Source of the DNA: Scleroderma bovista
Taxonomy: Eukaryota > Basidiomycota > Agaricomycetes > Boletales > Sclerodermataceae
DNA length: 64,000 nt
Direction of reading: 5' to 3'
NCBI GenBank assembly: GCA_037178675.1
Contig: JAYMGJ010000178.1
Span: 124,001 to 188,000, forward strand
The notes beneath the pieces are model-generated. The model was given only the letters and a program-made list of their open reading frames with translations, was not told where the DNA came from and searched no databases. Position 1 is the stretch's first letter, and each line of letters begins with the position of its first letter. Made by a program: the position numbers and the translations under genes. Shown one piece after another: positions 24,823 to 35,936 of this stretch.

Positions 24823-25621
24823 TCAATTATCCTTTCCCCTCCAAAGTTTATCCGCGGACACCGCCCACTTCTCCTCCAGCTCGTTGGCAGAATCAGTTAG
24901 ATATTCCACCATGGTCATGCGGTCGACGAGATGATGTAATAGGGTATTTTGATGGAAGATCTTCTCATCGACTTCTTTCAAGAGATGCTGCATGTGTAAT
25001 TTGATATCTTCGATTCCCATGCCTGGGGTTTCCGGGACATTAAATAGGGTTGGAATTCCATAATCCCCAGGCTGCAAAGAATGCTTATTAGAAATTTGTT
25101 TGCATTACCCTGTGAACTCACCTGGGTCTGCGGAAAGAATTGCTGTGCCTCTGTGACCAGCTGGCGGAGTGTTGTCCGCGGTACAACATTGCAGGGGACA
25201 CCCCATACCCACCACGCCCCAGGTGTGGCCCATGTACTTTGGACTCTGGCTTCCGCGGGATAAACCTTGAAGACGTCAATGGTTTTGATCTGGCCCATCA
25301 AAGTTGGTGCATCGGGGTCCCCAACAGAAACCCATTCCATCACTTGGGCTGCAACCGCGGGAACCTGCATCACCAGCCCATGCTTGTTACATGCGCCAAG
25401 TAATCGCTCCAGAATTGCCTGCAAGATTGGTCAGCCTATTCAATGTGATGGGTAATCCAGGATCGCACCACTTCTGCCAGTACATGGCTATGCCAATCGA
25501 TCTTCTCCCATAGCGAATCTTCCCCTGTCTGCTGCAAAGCATGGACAAACCGACGGAATCTGATACCCGCGTATTGCAAAGTCGCGGATAGTGTGCGTGC
25601 CTGAATAATGGAGGGATCCAT
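24823..25621 (-). CDS. 232-aa protein of unknown function, KDZ cargo
   Basis: Three exons keep phase exactly: 25621-25469 (51 codons), 25418-25122 (99 codons) and 25071-24823 (82 codons plus stop). The middle exon has a hydrophobic, Trp-rich segment (TWATPGAWWVWGVPCNVV) and the C-terminal exon is a charged helix with DIKLHMQHLLKEVDEKI. I recognise no domain. It lies between the transposase (convergent, 77 bp away) and TET/JBP (divergent, about 0.8 kb) and is fully open. It could be an accessory transposition factor, but nothing in the sequence proves that. Confidence 0.6.
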
Positions 25622-26441
25622 GGGTGTAGGATGGGGAATAAAGGCGGATATTATAAAGGTCTATATTTATAATTTCTCCAACAACGTTCCCACGTATGGC
25701 CTACCATTGTTTATGAAACAATGACCACCCACCCAGGTCGCATTGTTGAATATCACCAGGTGCTCCCGCGGATATATAATTGCTACATCCCTTTTGTTCC
25801 GTGTATATTTGATTAGCATATCAATGGATGATTGGATTTCAATTAGATGTCTATTCTCACCGCGGTCAAATACAACCGTGGTTGCTATATATGTAGTCTG
25901 CTATGATAGCCAAATATAAAACACAGAATTTGTCAGGAAATTGACCCCTTATTGTTCCCTTGTTATTAGCATATGAGTGAATGATTGGATTTCAATTAGA
26001 TGCCTAATCTCACTGCGGTGGAATACAACCGCAGTCGCTATATATGTGGAATTGATGTTGTATACTGATATGGCATCACCATTTTCCGATCTGTCACTGC
26101 GGCTGGGCAACACACCAACAGGGTAATTCTGGTAACATTTGAAATTCTATTGATTCGTCGAATTTCTCCTTTTGGAGTAATGGTAGGTTTTACCACTCAA
26201 TGCCCACCGATGTGGGTTCCACCCGCGGCTGATCTCCAACTTGATGTGAATGTATTCATATTGGCACCATCCCAACATTGTAAATTCCATTCCATTTCTT
26301 TATTTTTCCTATATAATTTATTTATTGGTTTGAACTTTGTTGATTATCCATAGCCACCACCCCGCCGCCATCTACCCGTGGTCTCCATATAAATATTGTT
26401 CAGTATCCCGGCTTTGCTTGGGTCTCATCTCTCTCCCCTTC
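25622..26441. promoter_or_regulatory. Divergent promoter region between 232-aa gene and TET/JBP, with a direct repeat
   Basis: Two copies of a block of about 75 bp lie at about 25817-25892 and 25969-26045. Each contains GATTGGATTTCAATTAGATG, a paired site and a TATATATGT element. The first copy reads CACCGCGGTC...ACAACCGTGGTTG and the second CACTGCGGTG...ACAACCGCAGTCG. The sites therefore differ only by C-to-T or G-to-A changes at CpG, which shows that the TGCGG/CCGCA forms are decayed CCGCGG. This is the best candidate regulatory DNA of the element. Confidence 0.6.
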
Positions 26442-27702
26442 ATGGCTGCTCCTGTGTCTTACCCAACCAACTACCAGCTATCTCATCAAGTTTCTGGTTA
26501 TATGCAATGCCACTTCTGTTCCTTGGTTTTCCCTGACTCTGGGACCGCGGCACCTCAAATTCCCCTTAACCTCCCAGTCGACCTTTCTGTTGGGATGCAC
26601 CAGATGGTAGCCACTTTGGTTACTGCATATAATTATCGCAGTACACCTCCTCCATGCCCCTTTCCTCGAGTACTCATCTTTGTCCAGTTGACTGTGGTGT
26701 TGACCTCATCCGGCTTTCTGAATCATTGGCATCCATGGAGCCTGGGACCACCGCGGATAGGGAGAAAACCTTCCTTAACAAGTTCCCTGCTACTATCTCA
26801 GGTCTTATTGATGAACCAGCGGTGATTTTGGGGGAGGGGGGAACTGTAGCTTTGTGGTATCTCCCTGGTGCCTTGGCACGCCCAACACAGGTATGATTTA
26901 ATACCTCTTCTGTTTATAATCTTCTATAATCCCTGTAGACAAATATTTCACAGGCATTAGGTCCACTCCATACACAACTGTCCGCCAGTATAACTGGCCG
27001 GACATGGCGCAATGACCCGCGGTACTTTCATTCGGAACAGACCCATGTGACCGGTTGTTTGGAGCTTTCTCCTGCAAGACATCAAATGGGTCATTACGTG
27101 TGTGCTTACCATTCCTACCATGAATTAATTGATAATATCATATTCAGCATGAAAATGCTTCCATTTCCGTGGACCTCAATACAGCCGCAGGTTTCCAGTG
27201 GTTGCAAGATATGGTGCAGCCGACCTCCATTATATCAGGTGCATTATCAATCATGCATCTACAGCTGTATGAGGATGGTATGCGAGGAATTAGTTTATTG
27301 GAAGATTGGTCTTCCACAAACGACCTCGGCATGAACCGGGCCTTATCCCTCTGGCCCACCGCGTTTACCAATATTTCAGTTATTGCGAACCGGTGCACCC
27401 CCCTCCACCGTGATCCCCAATCCCGTGCCAGTTGGTATGATATTATAGTAAATGTGGGTGAATACACTGACTGTATCATGGCCATCCCTACCCTTGGCAT
27501 CGAGCTGGTGTACAAGCCTGGTACCGTGGTCGCATTCTCTGGGAGGCTTCTTAGGCATGGGGTAAATGCTGTAGAAGGAAACCGGTACTGTTTGACCTAC
27601 TACATGAGGGATAACATTCACCATTGGGCAAATGTTCCAAGGTGTGCGGATTGGATGAGGATTGATAGTGTGGAGAGGTTGCTGAGGCCTACCATACTGT
27701 AA
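26442..27702 (+). CDS. TET/JBP-family 2-oxoglutarate/Fe(II) dioxygenase, KDZ cargo (371 aa)
   Basis: Four exons keep phase: 26442-26640, 26688-26890, 26939-27097 and 27148-27702; the frame is fully open with 371 codons plus stop. The C-terminal exon holds the double-stranded beta-helix core. TPLHRDPQSRASWYD supplies the HxD iron ligands; VYKPGTVVAFSGRLLRHGV supplies the distal histidine; NRYCLTYYMRDN supplies the 2-oxoglutarate-binding arginine. Fungal TET/JBP enzymes oxidise 5-methylcytosine, and these genes are known passengers of KDZ transposons. The N-terminal part has a CxxC pair (MQCHFCSLVF) but no recognised DNA-binding domain. It is intact although the transposase is frameshifted. A role in removing CpG methylation from the element is inferred. 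Confidence 0.85.
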
Positions 27703-28059
27703 GGTGCAGAGGAGTTTATAGAACAGATGCATTTCACTATTGACATCTCTTCCTAAGCGAATTAATAAATACACATGGAGTGGAATTTTAGAAATGATAA
27801 TGCTTATCATGTTGCCGCGGCTGCTGCATGGTTGCTTATTATGTTTCCAGACATGTCTAACCTAACTTATTGATATTTTGATGATCCATATTTCTCCTTA
27901 TCATTATTTGCCCACCACTGAACACATGCCCTATAAAGTCCCGCGGGTCTTCGGAGGGAAGTCATTATTGTCTTGATTGTGCTTCCGGCTCACTTTTCTG
28001 GTATCCTACTTTGTATATAACACCGCGGCTTCTGTCAGCTGCATTCTCCTGCTGTGGCC
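27703..28059. other. Non-coding spacer after TET/JBP
   Basis: AT-rich 3' region with CCGCGG at about 27815, 27941 and 28023; no gene seen. An AATAAATAC near 27762 may serve as a polyadenylation signal. Confidence 0.45.
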
Positions 28060-29386
28060 ATCTTTGGCTCACCTTATGCCTATGTACCAGACTCTGTCAG
28101 CCCATCCATCACTTTCGGCCAGTTATCTATTGGCCAATCCACATTAGAGGGAAACACCATATGTCAGCCTACCATGTCAATGGGGCTAGATATTATGGGC
28201 CCTGCTTTGATTTACATTCCGGTGGTATTTTGGCTCACCCGTATTCCAGGTCACAAATGATTCATAGCCCACCCTTGACTCACGGGATGATGCAATTTTA
28301 CATGGGCTCACCCATATTCCATTGGACAGATCAAATCTTAGCCCATCCGTGCTACTCGGTATGATGAAATATGGGCTCACCTATACCCTAGTGACTGTTC
28401 TACTTGGGCTGACCCATATCACACGGAACCAGGTAATAATAGCCCATCCATATCACATGAGAACATCATAATGTAAGCTCACTCATGCTACACGACCTTA
28501 ATGTATATGGGCCCCCCACAGTTCAGGGGACATTGCTATTTTGGCTGACATACATGATAAGGGACAGGCTATTCAAAGCCTGGTCACCCCTCAGTAGAGA
28601 GTCACTCTGCTTGGTAGTTAACCCCTGCTGTGTAGTAAACAGTGGGTGGATAACCTGTGGTATGTATTGAATCCAGTGTAACCTGTAGCAGGTGGCGAAC
28701 CCACGGTGAGTACTCTGCTGTGTAGTTGACCTGTACTGTACAGTCGCTAGCTAATCCGTGGTGGGAAAGTAACCCGCAGTAAGTATTGAACCCGCAGTTT
28801 CTGCAGTGGGAGTGAACCCACAATGGGCGGTCACCCCTGGGTTGGTAGTGCGACCACGGTGTAGTCAACCCGCGGTGGAGAGTTACTCCACCGGGTAGTC
28901 AACCCCCGCTGTGTAGTCAACTGCTGGCCAACCTAACCCGCGCGGGTAGTTAACCCATGGTTAGTAGTGGGCCCGTAGTGGGCACATGGTTTGTAGTAAT
29001 CCCGCGGTGTGTGATGCCTGTGTATAGTCAGCTATAGTAGTCCATCAATGGTAAGTAGTCAACCCGCGGTAGTCAACCCCAGTAGTTCACCCGCGGTAAT
29101 GAAGCCAGTTCTGCTGGTAGGTTGATTAGATTAGTTCCTACTGTATGCAGTAGTATCTATTTTATTTTTGCTAGCCCACCCCATACCTTTGCATTCCAGT
29201 AAATATGGGCTCATCCATTAATGTGCACCCAGTAAGATTGCGGCCCACCAACATGACATGATGACAATTCCTATATCCCCTCCTTAACTACTACCATAGC
29301 CCACCCATATCACATGGTAACAAAATCATAGTGTGTAGCCCACCCATATTACTCGGTGATACTCCATCTGTGGGCTCCTGTCCACT
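28060..29386. repeat. Right subterminal repeat array of KDZ element
   Basis: Contains the two repeat classes of the left array in reverse orientation. TAGCCCACCCATATCACATGG-type units lie at about 28195-28560 and 29200-29365. ACCCGCGGTNNGTAGTCAAC-type units lie at about 28600-29110. Units are degenerate, mostly by transitions. No genes. Confidence 0.75.
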
Positions 29387-29452
29387 GGCCCGTGACACTC
29401 GGCCGATTTTCACCTTTGGGTGGCCGTGTAAGACGGGACAAAGTAGGTACAT
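29387..29452 (-). repeat. Right terminal inverted repeat of KDZ element
   Basis: The reverse complement starts ATGTACCTACTT and matches the left repeat over about 65 bp, including CTTACACGGCCACC and GGTGAAAATCGGCCGAG. It fixes the right border at about 29452. The flanking bases (TATGTGAA) do not repeat the left flank. Confidence 0.88.
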
Positions 29453-29475
29453 TATGTGAATATTCCGCATCCCTC

Positions 29476-29727
29476 TCAACTCAGAACAGGTTTTATGTTC
29501 CAAGTTGTTGCCATAAAATCATTGAAAAGCCATTGCCATGCCTCCATTCTGTCTGTTCTTTCTGTCACAAACATTTTTCTGGCGACAATGTCCATCTCAT
29601 CAGCATCGACTCTTTGTAAGTAGATACATTCCCTGCCGTCGTGGTAGCCAGCAAGAGGCACATGATGCAGTTGACCACCAGTCCCCTTCCAAGGAATGCT
29701 TTCCCATCGTTGAACCCACCTTCTCAC
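29476..29727 (-). other. Open frame of 83 codons, possible truncated gene
   Basis: A minus-strand frame with balanced composition (GGQLHHVPLAGYHDGRE, MEAWQWLFNDFMATTWNIKP) that stops 24 bp from the KDZ right border. It does not look like a repeat or a shadow frame and may be the 3' piece of a gene cut by the insertion. No family recognised. Confidence 0.3.
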
Positions 29728-29980
29728 ACTCCTGTCATGTACGTCGAGGCCAAGTAATTTAATGGGTGTTCAATTTTTTCAGCTTGGTGTCCAAAAACTC
29801 AGGAAATGCAGCCTGCTCCCTGCTCCAATTTGTTTGATTCCACTTGTGGAGGACCCAACACCAACTTGGGAACTCTTGCTAGTGCGGCAATTCCCAGACA
29901 TGATCAATACAGGCACTTCAGGTAAGATCACTGGTGATAGTTACACACTGGGGATTTCGACATTTTCCTGCCATTTATAG

Positions 29981-30444
29981 TGCATTGAAAATGTCAAATG
30001 ATAGTTTTAAATTTTATTTTCACATTTTAATGCCATTAAAATTTAAAATCATCATTGTCAATAAAATATTGCTTGAAATAAGACATGTAATTTGGCATGT
30101 AAATACTTGATAAAATGGCAAATAAATAAGGAGTTTTATTGTACATAAAAGCCAATTCACTATTTGAAGTGTTAGAAAGGCCTTTTGATTGGCTGAAAAT
30201 CTCAAATTTTATAACTGCAAAAATGACTGAGGAAATAAGGTATTTTGTGTTGTTGGCAGAGTTTCAAATGTAAATTGCCATTTTGCACATATGAAAAATC
30301 TGAACTTTTGCAAACAAGAAAAGTGATTGCCTGCTCACTGGGCACTCACTGGGTGCTCCCCTCAGGGTAGGTGCCCAAGCATTGCCCACCAGTACTAAAT
30401 ACAAAGATTGCACGCAAAACTTTGTATTTACTCAGGTGGCTATT
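29981..30444. other. AT-rich spacer
   Basis: Nothing coding seen. It is AT-rich with A/T homopolymers, then a short direct repeat of GCTCACTGGGCACTCACTGGGTGCTC near 30330-30360. Confidence 0.5.
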
Positions 30445-32518
30445 TCACATCTCAAGAGATTCAGATAGATAGTCTGCACAAGCTGACCTGTAGTTATGTA
30501 CTATTTTTGCCGTAATTTTAAATTTCTTGAGTGCATTAGTCCAACGACGGGCATTTTGAGGTTGCACTTCACCTGCCTGAATTTTGGCCAGATGGGTACG
30601 AAACCAAACTTCATTGTCAGGTGCCCAATAGCCAACATCGAAGTTAGAGCTCACCCAGGTCACTTGTTTCGGCCACCAAGACAAATCGGCAGTTTGTGTG
30701 CCCTGACCAGTTGGTGTTTTGTAAACACCACACATTAGGTCCATTTCAGAGCTGTTGATGTTATCATCCCAGAAAAGGTGGCCATCAGAACTGTGAAGTG
30801 AGGTCCCAAACATGAAGACATCCTGGGATGGACCTTCTGTGACCAATGCTATGTCAAGATACTCTCTGGCAAAGCATCCAACAATTCCGCCTTTTAGGAG
30901 AGCTGCATGAGCATATGGGTGAGCAAGGAATGTATTACATGCTTGTTTGTACATGCCATAGTCAGTGGTGTGCCAGTCAAGCTGGATGGACACTCTGGGA
31001 AGTGGTGGGGGAGGTCCAAGCTCCAGAGGTGGTGGGATTGCATCCTGAAGTTGAGTGATTAAAAAGGTATTCAGGGGGATTCCACGACAAAGAGCTGCCT
31101 AATGAGCAATGGTACATCGGCATGCCATCCCTGCCAGAACATTTGCAGCACATTGATTGGGTCATGAAGTGCTATGCACCAGTTTCTCGATTGCTCATCA
31201 ACAGATAACAGAAAGTACCTGTCACCATCAAGGAGGACAGGAGTGATGGGAAAATTAGTTGCATGATCGGAGACTGGATTTGAGGATGAATCAGAAAGGT
31301 CTGACAGCACAGCGAGTTTGGCACCAGAAGCTAGAAGATGGAAAAAAATGACTACAGATGTACATTGAACGTCATCGACTGCCAGGAGGGGTGATTGCTT
31401 ATTGAGAATGTATCGGCGTACGCTTTCAAAATCCCATGCAGTACAATTGGGACTCATAATGTTCCCAGAAGAGCAGAGGACACCATACCGATAGTAAAGG
31501 ATGTTGATGAAGGAGTCAAACACATAATCTGCTGAGCAGTCTGATGCCAACTTGTGTTGGGGGGGCTGTGGAGACAGGGGTGGGTACAGGGGGAGAACTG
31601 GAGACACCATTTCCATGGGTTCAAATAGGTCAAAGTTGTCCTCCAAGAAAAAATCTGTGCATATATCCCACTCGTTGTGAATACTATTGTATCGCCTCAT
31701 GTGCTCTTCATCATACATCTCCCATATCGACAGCACCTCTTGACGATTGCATCGGGTCCTCATGCGAAAACCATTATGATTTATCCATCTGAAGACCACT
31801 GCACCTCTGTGACCGGGCTCTGGACCATGAGTCATCGCCACCTCCCGAGAGAGGCACCTCTGGTGTTAAACAGCATTTTCTGAAGAGATAGTTGCAGTCC
31901 TTGCAGTGGATAGTTGATTGAAATAACTTTGCATTGACTCCATCATTCTTTGTCAACTGCCAGGCTCAACAGGTGGTGGATGGAATTGTTCTCTTGTCAA
32001 TGCAATGTAAGTAAAGGTACAAGCGCAAAACTTTATATGTGTATAATACCTCTTTCATCCCAGCCACCCCCATCTGATGAAGTGATGCCAGGCCATTCCT
32101 CTGCCTCATCATCATGGGTGCCCCAACCGTGATCATTGCCCCATGAGTTGGTTGGGATCCCCCAATCAACATCAGCGCCCAATCCTGAAATATCAGGGGT
32201 ATTCCAGCTGGGGGTATTATCGGCCCACGAACTGACCTGCAGTGAGTTGGGAGAGGTGCTACACAATGAGTCATGAGTCCCAATGCCAAGCACGTTTGAA
32301 GTAGTGCGGGAGTGCTGCCCTAAGGCCGTTCCACAACTTGATCCCTGGTTATGGCGGCAGTTCATTGAAAATAGGCTAAGACCATTGTAGGGGGGGGTTG
32401 GGTGTTGCTGCTGCCTCAGATGAGGCACGCTCGACCCAGGGACTTCTGGAGGTCTGGCAAGGCTCCCAAGGGCTAAGGAAACTAGGAAAATAAGAGAGTG
32501 GAAGGCTGGTTCAGTCAC
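30445..32518 (-). pseudogene. Mushroom-specific hypothetical protein, frameshifted
   Basis: Minus-strand gene with an N-terminal Ser/Pro/Trp/Gly-rich exon (32518 to about 32060) and small exons around 31980-31900. A long conserved part (31841-31071) contains FRWINHNGFRMRTRCNR, EVLSIWEMYDEE and FFLEDNFDLFEP, and the C-terminal domain (30993-30445) has SSEMDLMCGVYKTPTGQG and WWPK. I recall this arrangement from a multicopy family of unknown function in Agaricomycetes. One base is missing in a T run near 31093, which turns the expected LFCRGIPLNTF into a stop; the frame is otherwise open. Exact N-terminal splicing is unclear. Function is unknown. Confidence 0.55.
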
Positions 32519-33141
32519 TCCAGACTGAGCTCAAAGATATACACTGAAGAGAAGGAGATTGCTTAGTAAGCTAGTACAAGCCTACATAGCTAAGGTAAAA
32601 GTCCAGTATCAGTACTACCAATCTACACACCTAGAGACAGGACTGTCTCTACACTGCGTGAGCCTTTTCACAGTAAACCACAAAAAACTTAAATAGACGG
32701 TAATCAGGCAAAGAAAGGACCAATCAGGGATCCCCATGTAAAATACAAGCAGGGGGGTGATCGTGGCTAAGGGAAGACTGCTGGAATGGTGATCAATGGG
32801 GGGAATGGTAGGTTAAATAAACTCACAAGAGCTGAGTGAAACGGAAAAGTAAAGGCTTGCAAGTGTAAACACTTGGGAGCACACGCAAGGAGATGAAAGA
32901 AGTTGCAGGCAGGAAAGCAGAAGCTCGCTAGTGTAAACACTGGGGAGCATGCACAAGCAGGTGAAAGTGGCCAGCGGGAAAGTAGAAGCTCGCTAGTGTA
33001 AACACATGGGAGCATGCATGGGCAGGTTGCAGGTGGAAAATCAGGAGTGTGGGCAGACAGGTGACAAGGTTGCAGGTGGACAAACCAAAGCTCACCAGTG
33101 TAAACACTGGGGAGCGCGTCTGGAAATGGTGAAGAACAGGA
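32519..33141. repeat. Non-coding region with about four degenerate 60-bp repeats
   Basis: From about 32850 to 33120 a unit with the core CTCGCTAGTGTAAACACTGGGGAGCATGC recurs near 32857, 32925, 32987 and 33090. The left half (32520-32850) shows no gene and could be remnant LTR sequence. It abuts the Copia LTR at 33142. Confidence 0.55.
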
Positions 33142-33619
33142 TGTCGACAAGAAAATATGATCTTATCTTATCTAATCTTGGAGATCTCCAGAGATCACAG
33201 TAACATGTGATTCGGAGTAGTGTCAACCAGATAACCAGTAGATCACATGACTGGCTCCACAAGAAGCTGAAACTATCAGAAGCAAGGCACATGTTCTAAC
33301 ACATGCTGATGCACATTACAAGCACGTTTCCAGATAACTACGTATATGGAAAGTGCACTTACTACATATGGGAATATGGTGAAATAGGCGAGATTAATAC
33401 TTATCTATGCACAGACCATGTGCCACAGGTATATATACCCTGTAGGAGTCCCATGTAGAATAACGAATGAACTCAGTGTTTACACTACAGTTCAATACAG
33501 TTAAACTGTTCTCTCTCATACTCACTACTCTCTACAAACTCAACTTCAAGACCCCGCTACTAGCTATCTAAAGGTATGCTTGGGTCCCTTCGTTGCTGTC
33601 GCCCAGTTTTGTTGCTACA
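33142..33619 (+). repeat. 5' LTR of Copia element 1 (478 bp)
   Basis: TGTCGACAAG...TTGTTGCTACA. A homologous LTR of exactly the same length lies in minus orientation at 62627-63104, which fixes both borders. A TATATATACCC box lies near 33430. The LTR is followed directly by a primer-binding site. Confidence 0.88.
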
Positions 33620-33632
33620 GGTTATGAGCCCT
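33620..33632 (+). promoter_or_regulatory. Copia primer-binding site
   Basis: GGTTATGAGCCCT immediately after the LTR is complementary to the anticodon stem-loop of initiator Met tRNA (GGGCTCATAACC), the half-tRNA priming used by many Copia elements. Confidence 0.75.
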
Positions 33633-33671
33633 GTTTAAGGCCATAGCAGATTACACACGGCAGTACTGTCT

Positions 33672-35921
33672 ATGTCACTGTCTTCTGTTATGAACCTTAG
33701 ACAACTCATAGCTGAGGTTCTTCATGAGTTACCGTTTGTTTTTGCCATGATATCTCTTATGATATATTCTTCGTTTGTGTTTTGGTTTGAACGCTGGAGG
33801 TACAACTACATAGCTGCACTTTTTGTGTGTTATGCAGTTCATCTCCTTGTTACTTCACAGCCACGTCCTGTTCCTCCCCCTGTTAATAATGCCAATAATA
33901 TTGTCCCCTTGGACATTAACGGCATTCCCTTGGATAACCCGTTTGAGGATGACAATAATGAGGCAGTCATCATGGATACTACGCCACCTCCTTCTGTTCA
34001 TCAAATGGTGGACTTCTATTGGAGAGAGGCTGTGCGGAACTACCGCATGTATCAACCAAGGATGCACCACAGAGCCAATGAGCTCAGTGGAAACATTGGG
34101 CATATTAGACGGCCTTTGCTGCTCAATATGGAGGAACAACTCGCCCTCATTAACCATGATAGATTCTATGGTTATATTGATAGTCACATTTCTGTTCCTG
34201 ATCCTCGGTGGGCACTGCCCTACCAGTTCTGTGTTCTGTTTAGGCATTGGCAATCTGTTATCATCGAGTCTCTTCCATATGATGAAGAGATATTCATTGA
34301 TAACATTACAGATGCCGATTACCTTCGAACAGACATCAGACTCTGACTTGAGGAATTCGCAAGGGAGCAGGCCCAGGCCGATCTCCAGGCAGAACTCATC
34401 TTGAGAGAGCTCACCTGTTTATGTTCCTGTGCCTCTACCCAGGAGCAAGAGCAAGCTTTGGATGCAGGAAAGAGGACGAAGGGAGCAAGGAAGGAGGATC
34501 ATTAGGATTGGAAATTGTTGAGTGGTACAACTGTGACGAGGCCCCACTCCACCTTCATCCTACACAGCCGATCGCTGGCAGGCTCTTCATGAGCGCTGGC
34601 AGATGCGGCCCAATGTGATTGCTGAGGGTGAAGTTGCCACTGACATTCAGCCTGATCTGGAGGAGAACAGTCCACCCTCTACCGGAGGTGTTTGGACTCA
34701 ATATGTGCAGGGAGTCTCAGAGGAGTATTACACAGAGCTACAACCCGGTGTAGGTCGTGCCGCACATCTAGAAAGCCATCCTCGTGAGGAGTTTGGCAGT
34801 TGGGTGCTGCAGGGAGTTGTCCTGGCTTTCTGGAGACGTCTCGCTGACACTCCATACCCTCTAAGGATGAACCCGCACTCCGAGCCAGAAAACGGTCAGG
34901 TCAGAGGCAGGATTGGCGAGGAACTTGCCATTGTATACCCAGAAAACCCAATAGTCCACTGGACTTTTCACGAGTCTTATTCGCTTCCCTCTGCTAAGCT
35001 TCATGCTCATTCGATGCCACATGCCTGAGCTAACTTCATGGGAGTAGACTACCCGTCACTCCACTATGAAGATCCTGCTCTTGCGACTGTCCCAGCCTTC
35101 TGGATCGATCCTGCCCCAGAGATCTACCAGCCAGCCAGTTGTTGGCGGCATCCTCTCTACTCTGAGCAGCGATTTTCTGGAGCTATCCCGACTCTTCAGG
35201 ACTGGCACAACTGGCTCGAAGTCAACTTCAGGTACACCTGGAAGCAGAGAGCATGCTGAGCACAGTACTCGATACCCGCATGCATGGAGCGACCCGGTCT
35301 CCTCTTCGAGGAAACACAGGACCTCTGGGTGGCTCACACCACTCTCATCCATCTCGATATGGCGGACTACCATGGCAGCGTCTTTTTGTTCCATGGATTC
35401 CACCCCCACTGGCTGTCAAGTCAGGATAGATGCAATGATCTCGCACTCCTGCACAACAGGCACAAGGCTGGATGAGAAGGTGCTACCTGAGCCCCTACTG
35501 GCACCCTATTCCATATTCTGGAAAGGGTAGACCACTTTGGAGATCCGATCACAGACTCCTTAAATCTGTTTCTGCTTACATCTTGTACAATAAGGCTCCG
35601 GTTGTTCTTTTTACCCCTTACGAACTATTTTCACGGTCTATGCTTACTTTTGAGTATTGGTCTTTGGACGGCAATCAGATTGTCTCCAATTACCACTACT
35701 GTCCTGATTACGAACTGGATATTTTCCTTGATGTACTACCTAGGCAATGGTCATATTCGACTTTTACAATACCTACGGACTCCTCGGACTCCTTGTCTTC
35801 AACAGAAGAGGATTCACAGTCCGAAACTTCTTCGTCTTCTGATGAAGAAGAAATCTTTCTTCCATCTTCTACTGCTACCAATGTACCAGAACTGATCTTA
35901 CTGAATCTTTTTGTTTTTTGA
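33672..35921 (+). pseudogene. Extra upstream ORF of Copia element 1 (decayed)
   Basis: Before the Gag frame there is about 2.25 kb of protein-like sequence. It starts with a hydrophobic N-terminus (ELPFVFAMISLMIYSSFVFW, then YIAALFVCYAVHLLV), predicted as one or two membrane segments. Then follow DFYWREAVRNYRMYQPR, a long middle part (34603-35475) rich in Trp/Pro/Glu (WTFHESYSLPS, HLDMADYHGSVFLFHGFHPHW), and an acidic Ser-rich end (35472-35921). Stops are TGA at 34344, 35026 and 35257, plus two or three frame changes. Standard Copia elements have no such ORF. I cannot tell whether it was one protein or two. Confidence 0.5.
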
Positions 35922-35936
35922 ATATACTAGATCATT

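Larger units (their letters stand above)
10098..29452. mobile_element. KDZ (Kyakuja-Dileera-Zisupton) transposon carrying a TET/JBP gene
   Basis: About 19.35 kb bounded by terminal inverted repeats (10098-10163 and 29387-29452). Inside are six genes: Zn2Cys6-like protein (-), S/T/P-rich protein (+), conserved fungal protein (-), KDZ transposase (+), 232-aa protein (-) and TET/JBP dioxygenase (+). Subterminal repeat arrays lie in inverted orientation at the two ends. Roughly 53 CCGCGG palindromes are spread through it, including in exons. KDZ elements that carry TET/JBP genes are described from basidiomycetes; the Zn-cluster cargo and the distributed motif are what I add. No target-site duplication is visible: tubulin lies on the left and unrelated DNA on the right. 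A later solo LTR (16513-17803) is nested inside. Confidence 0.85.
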
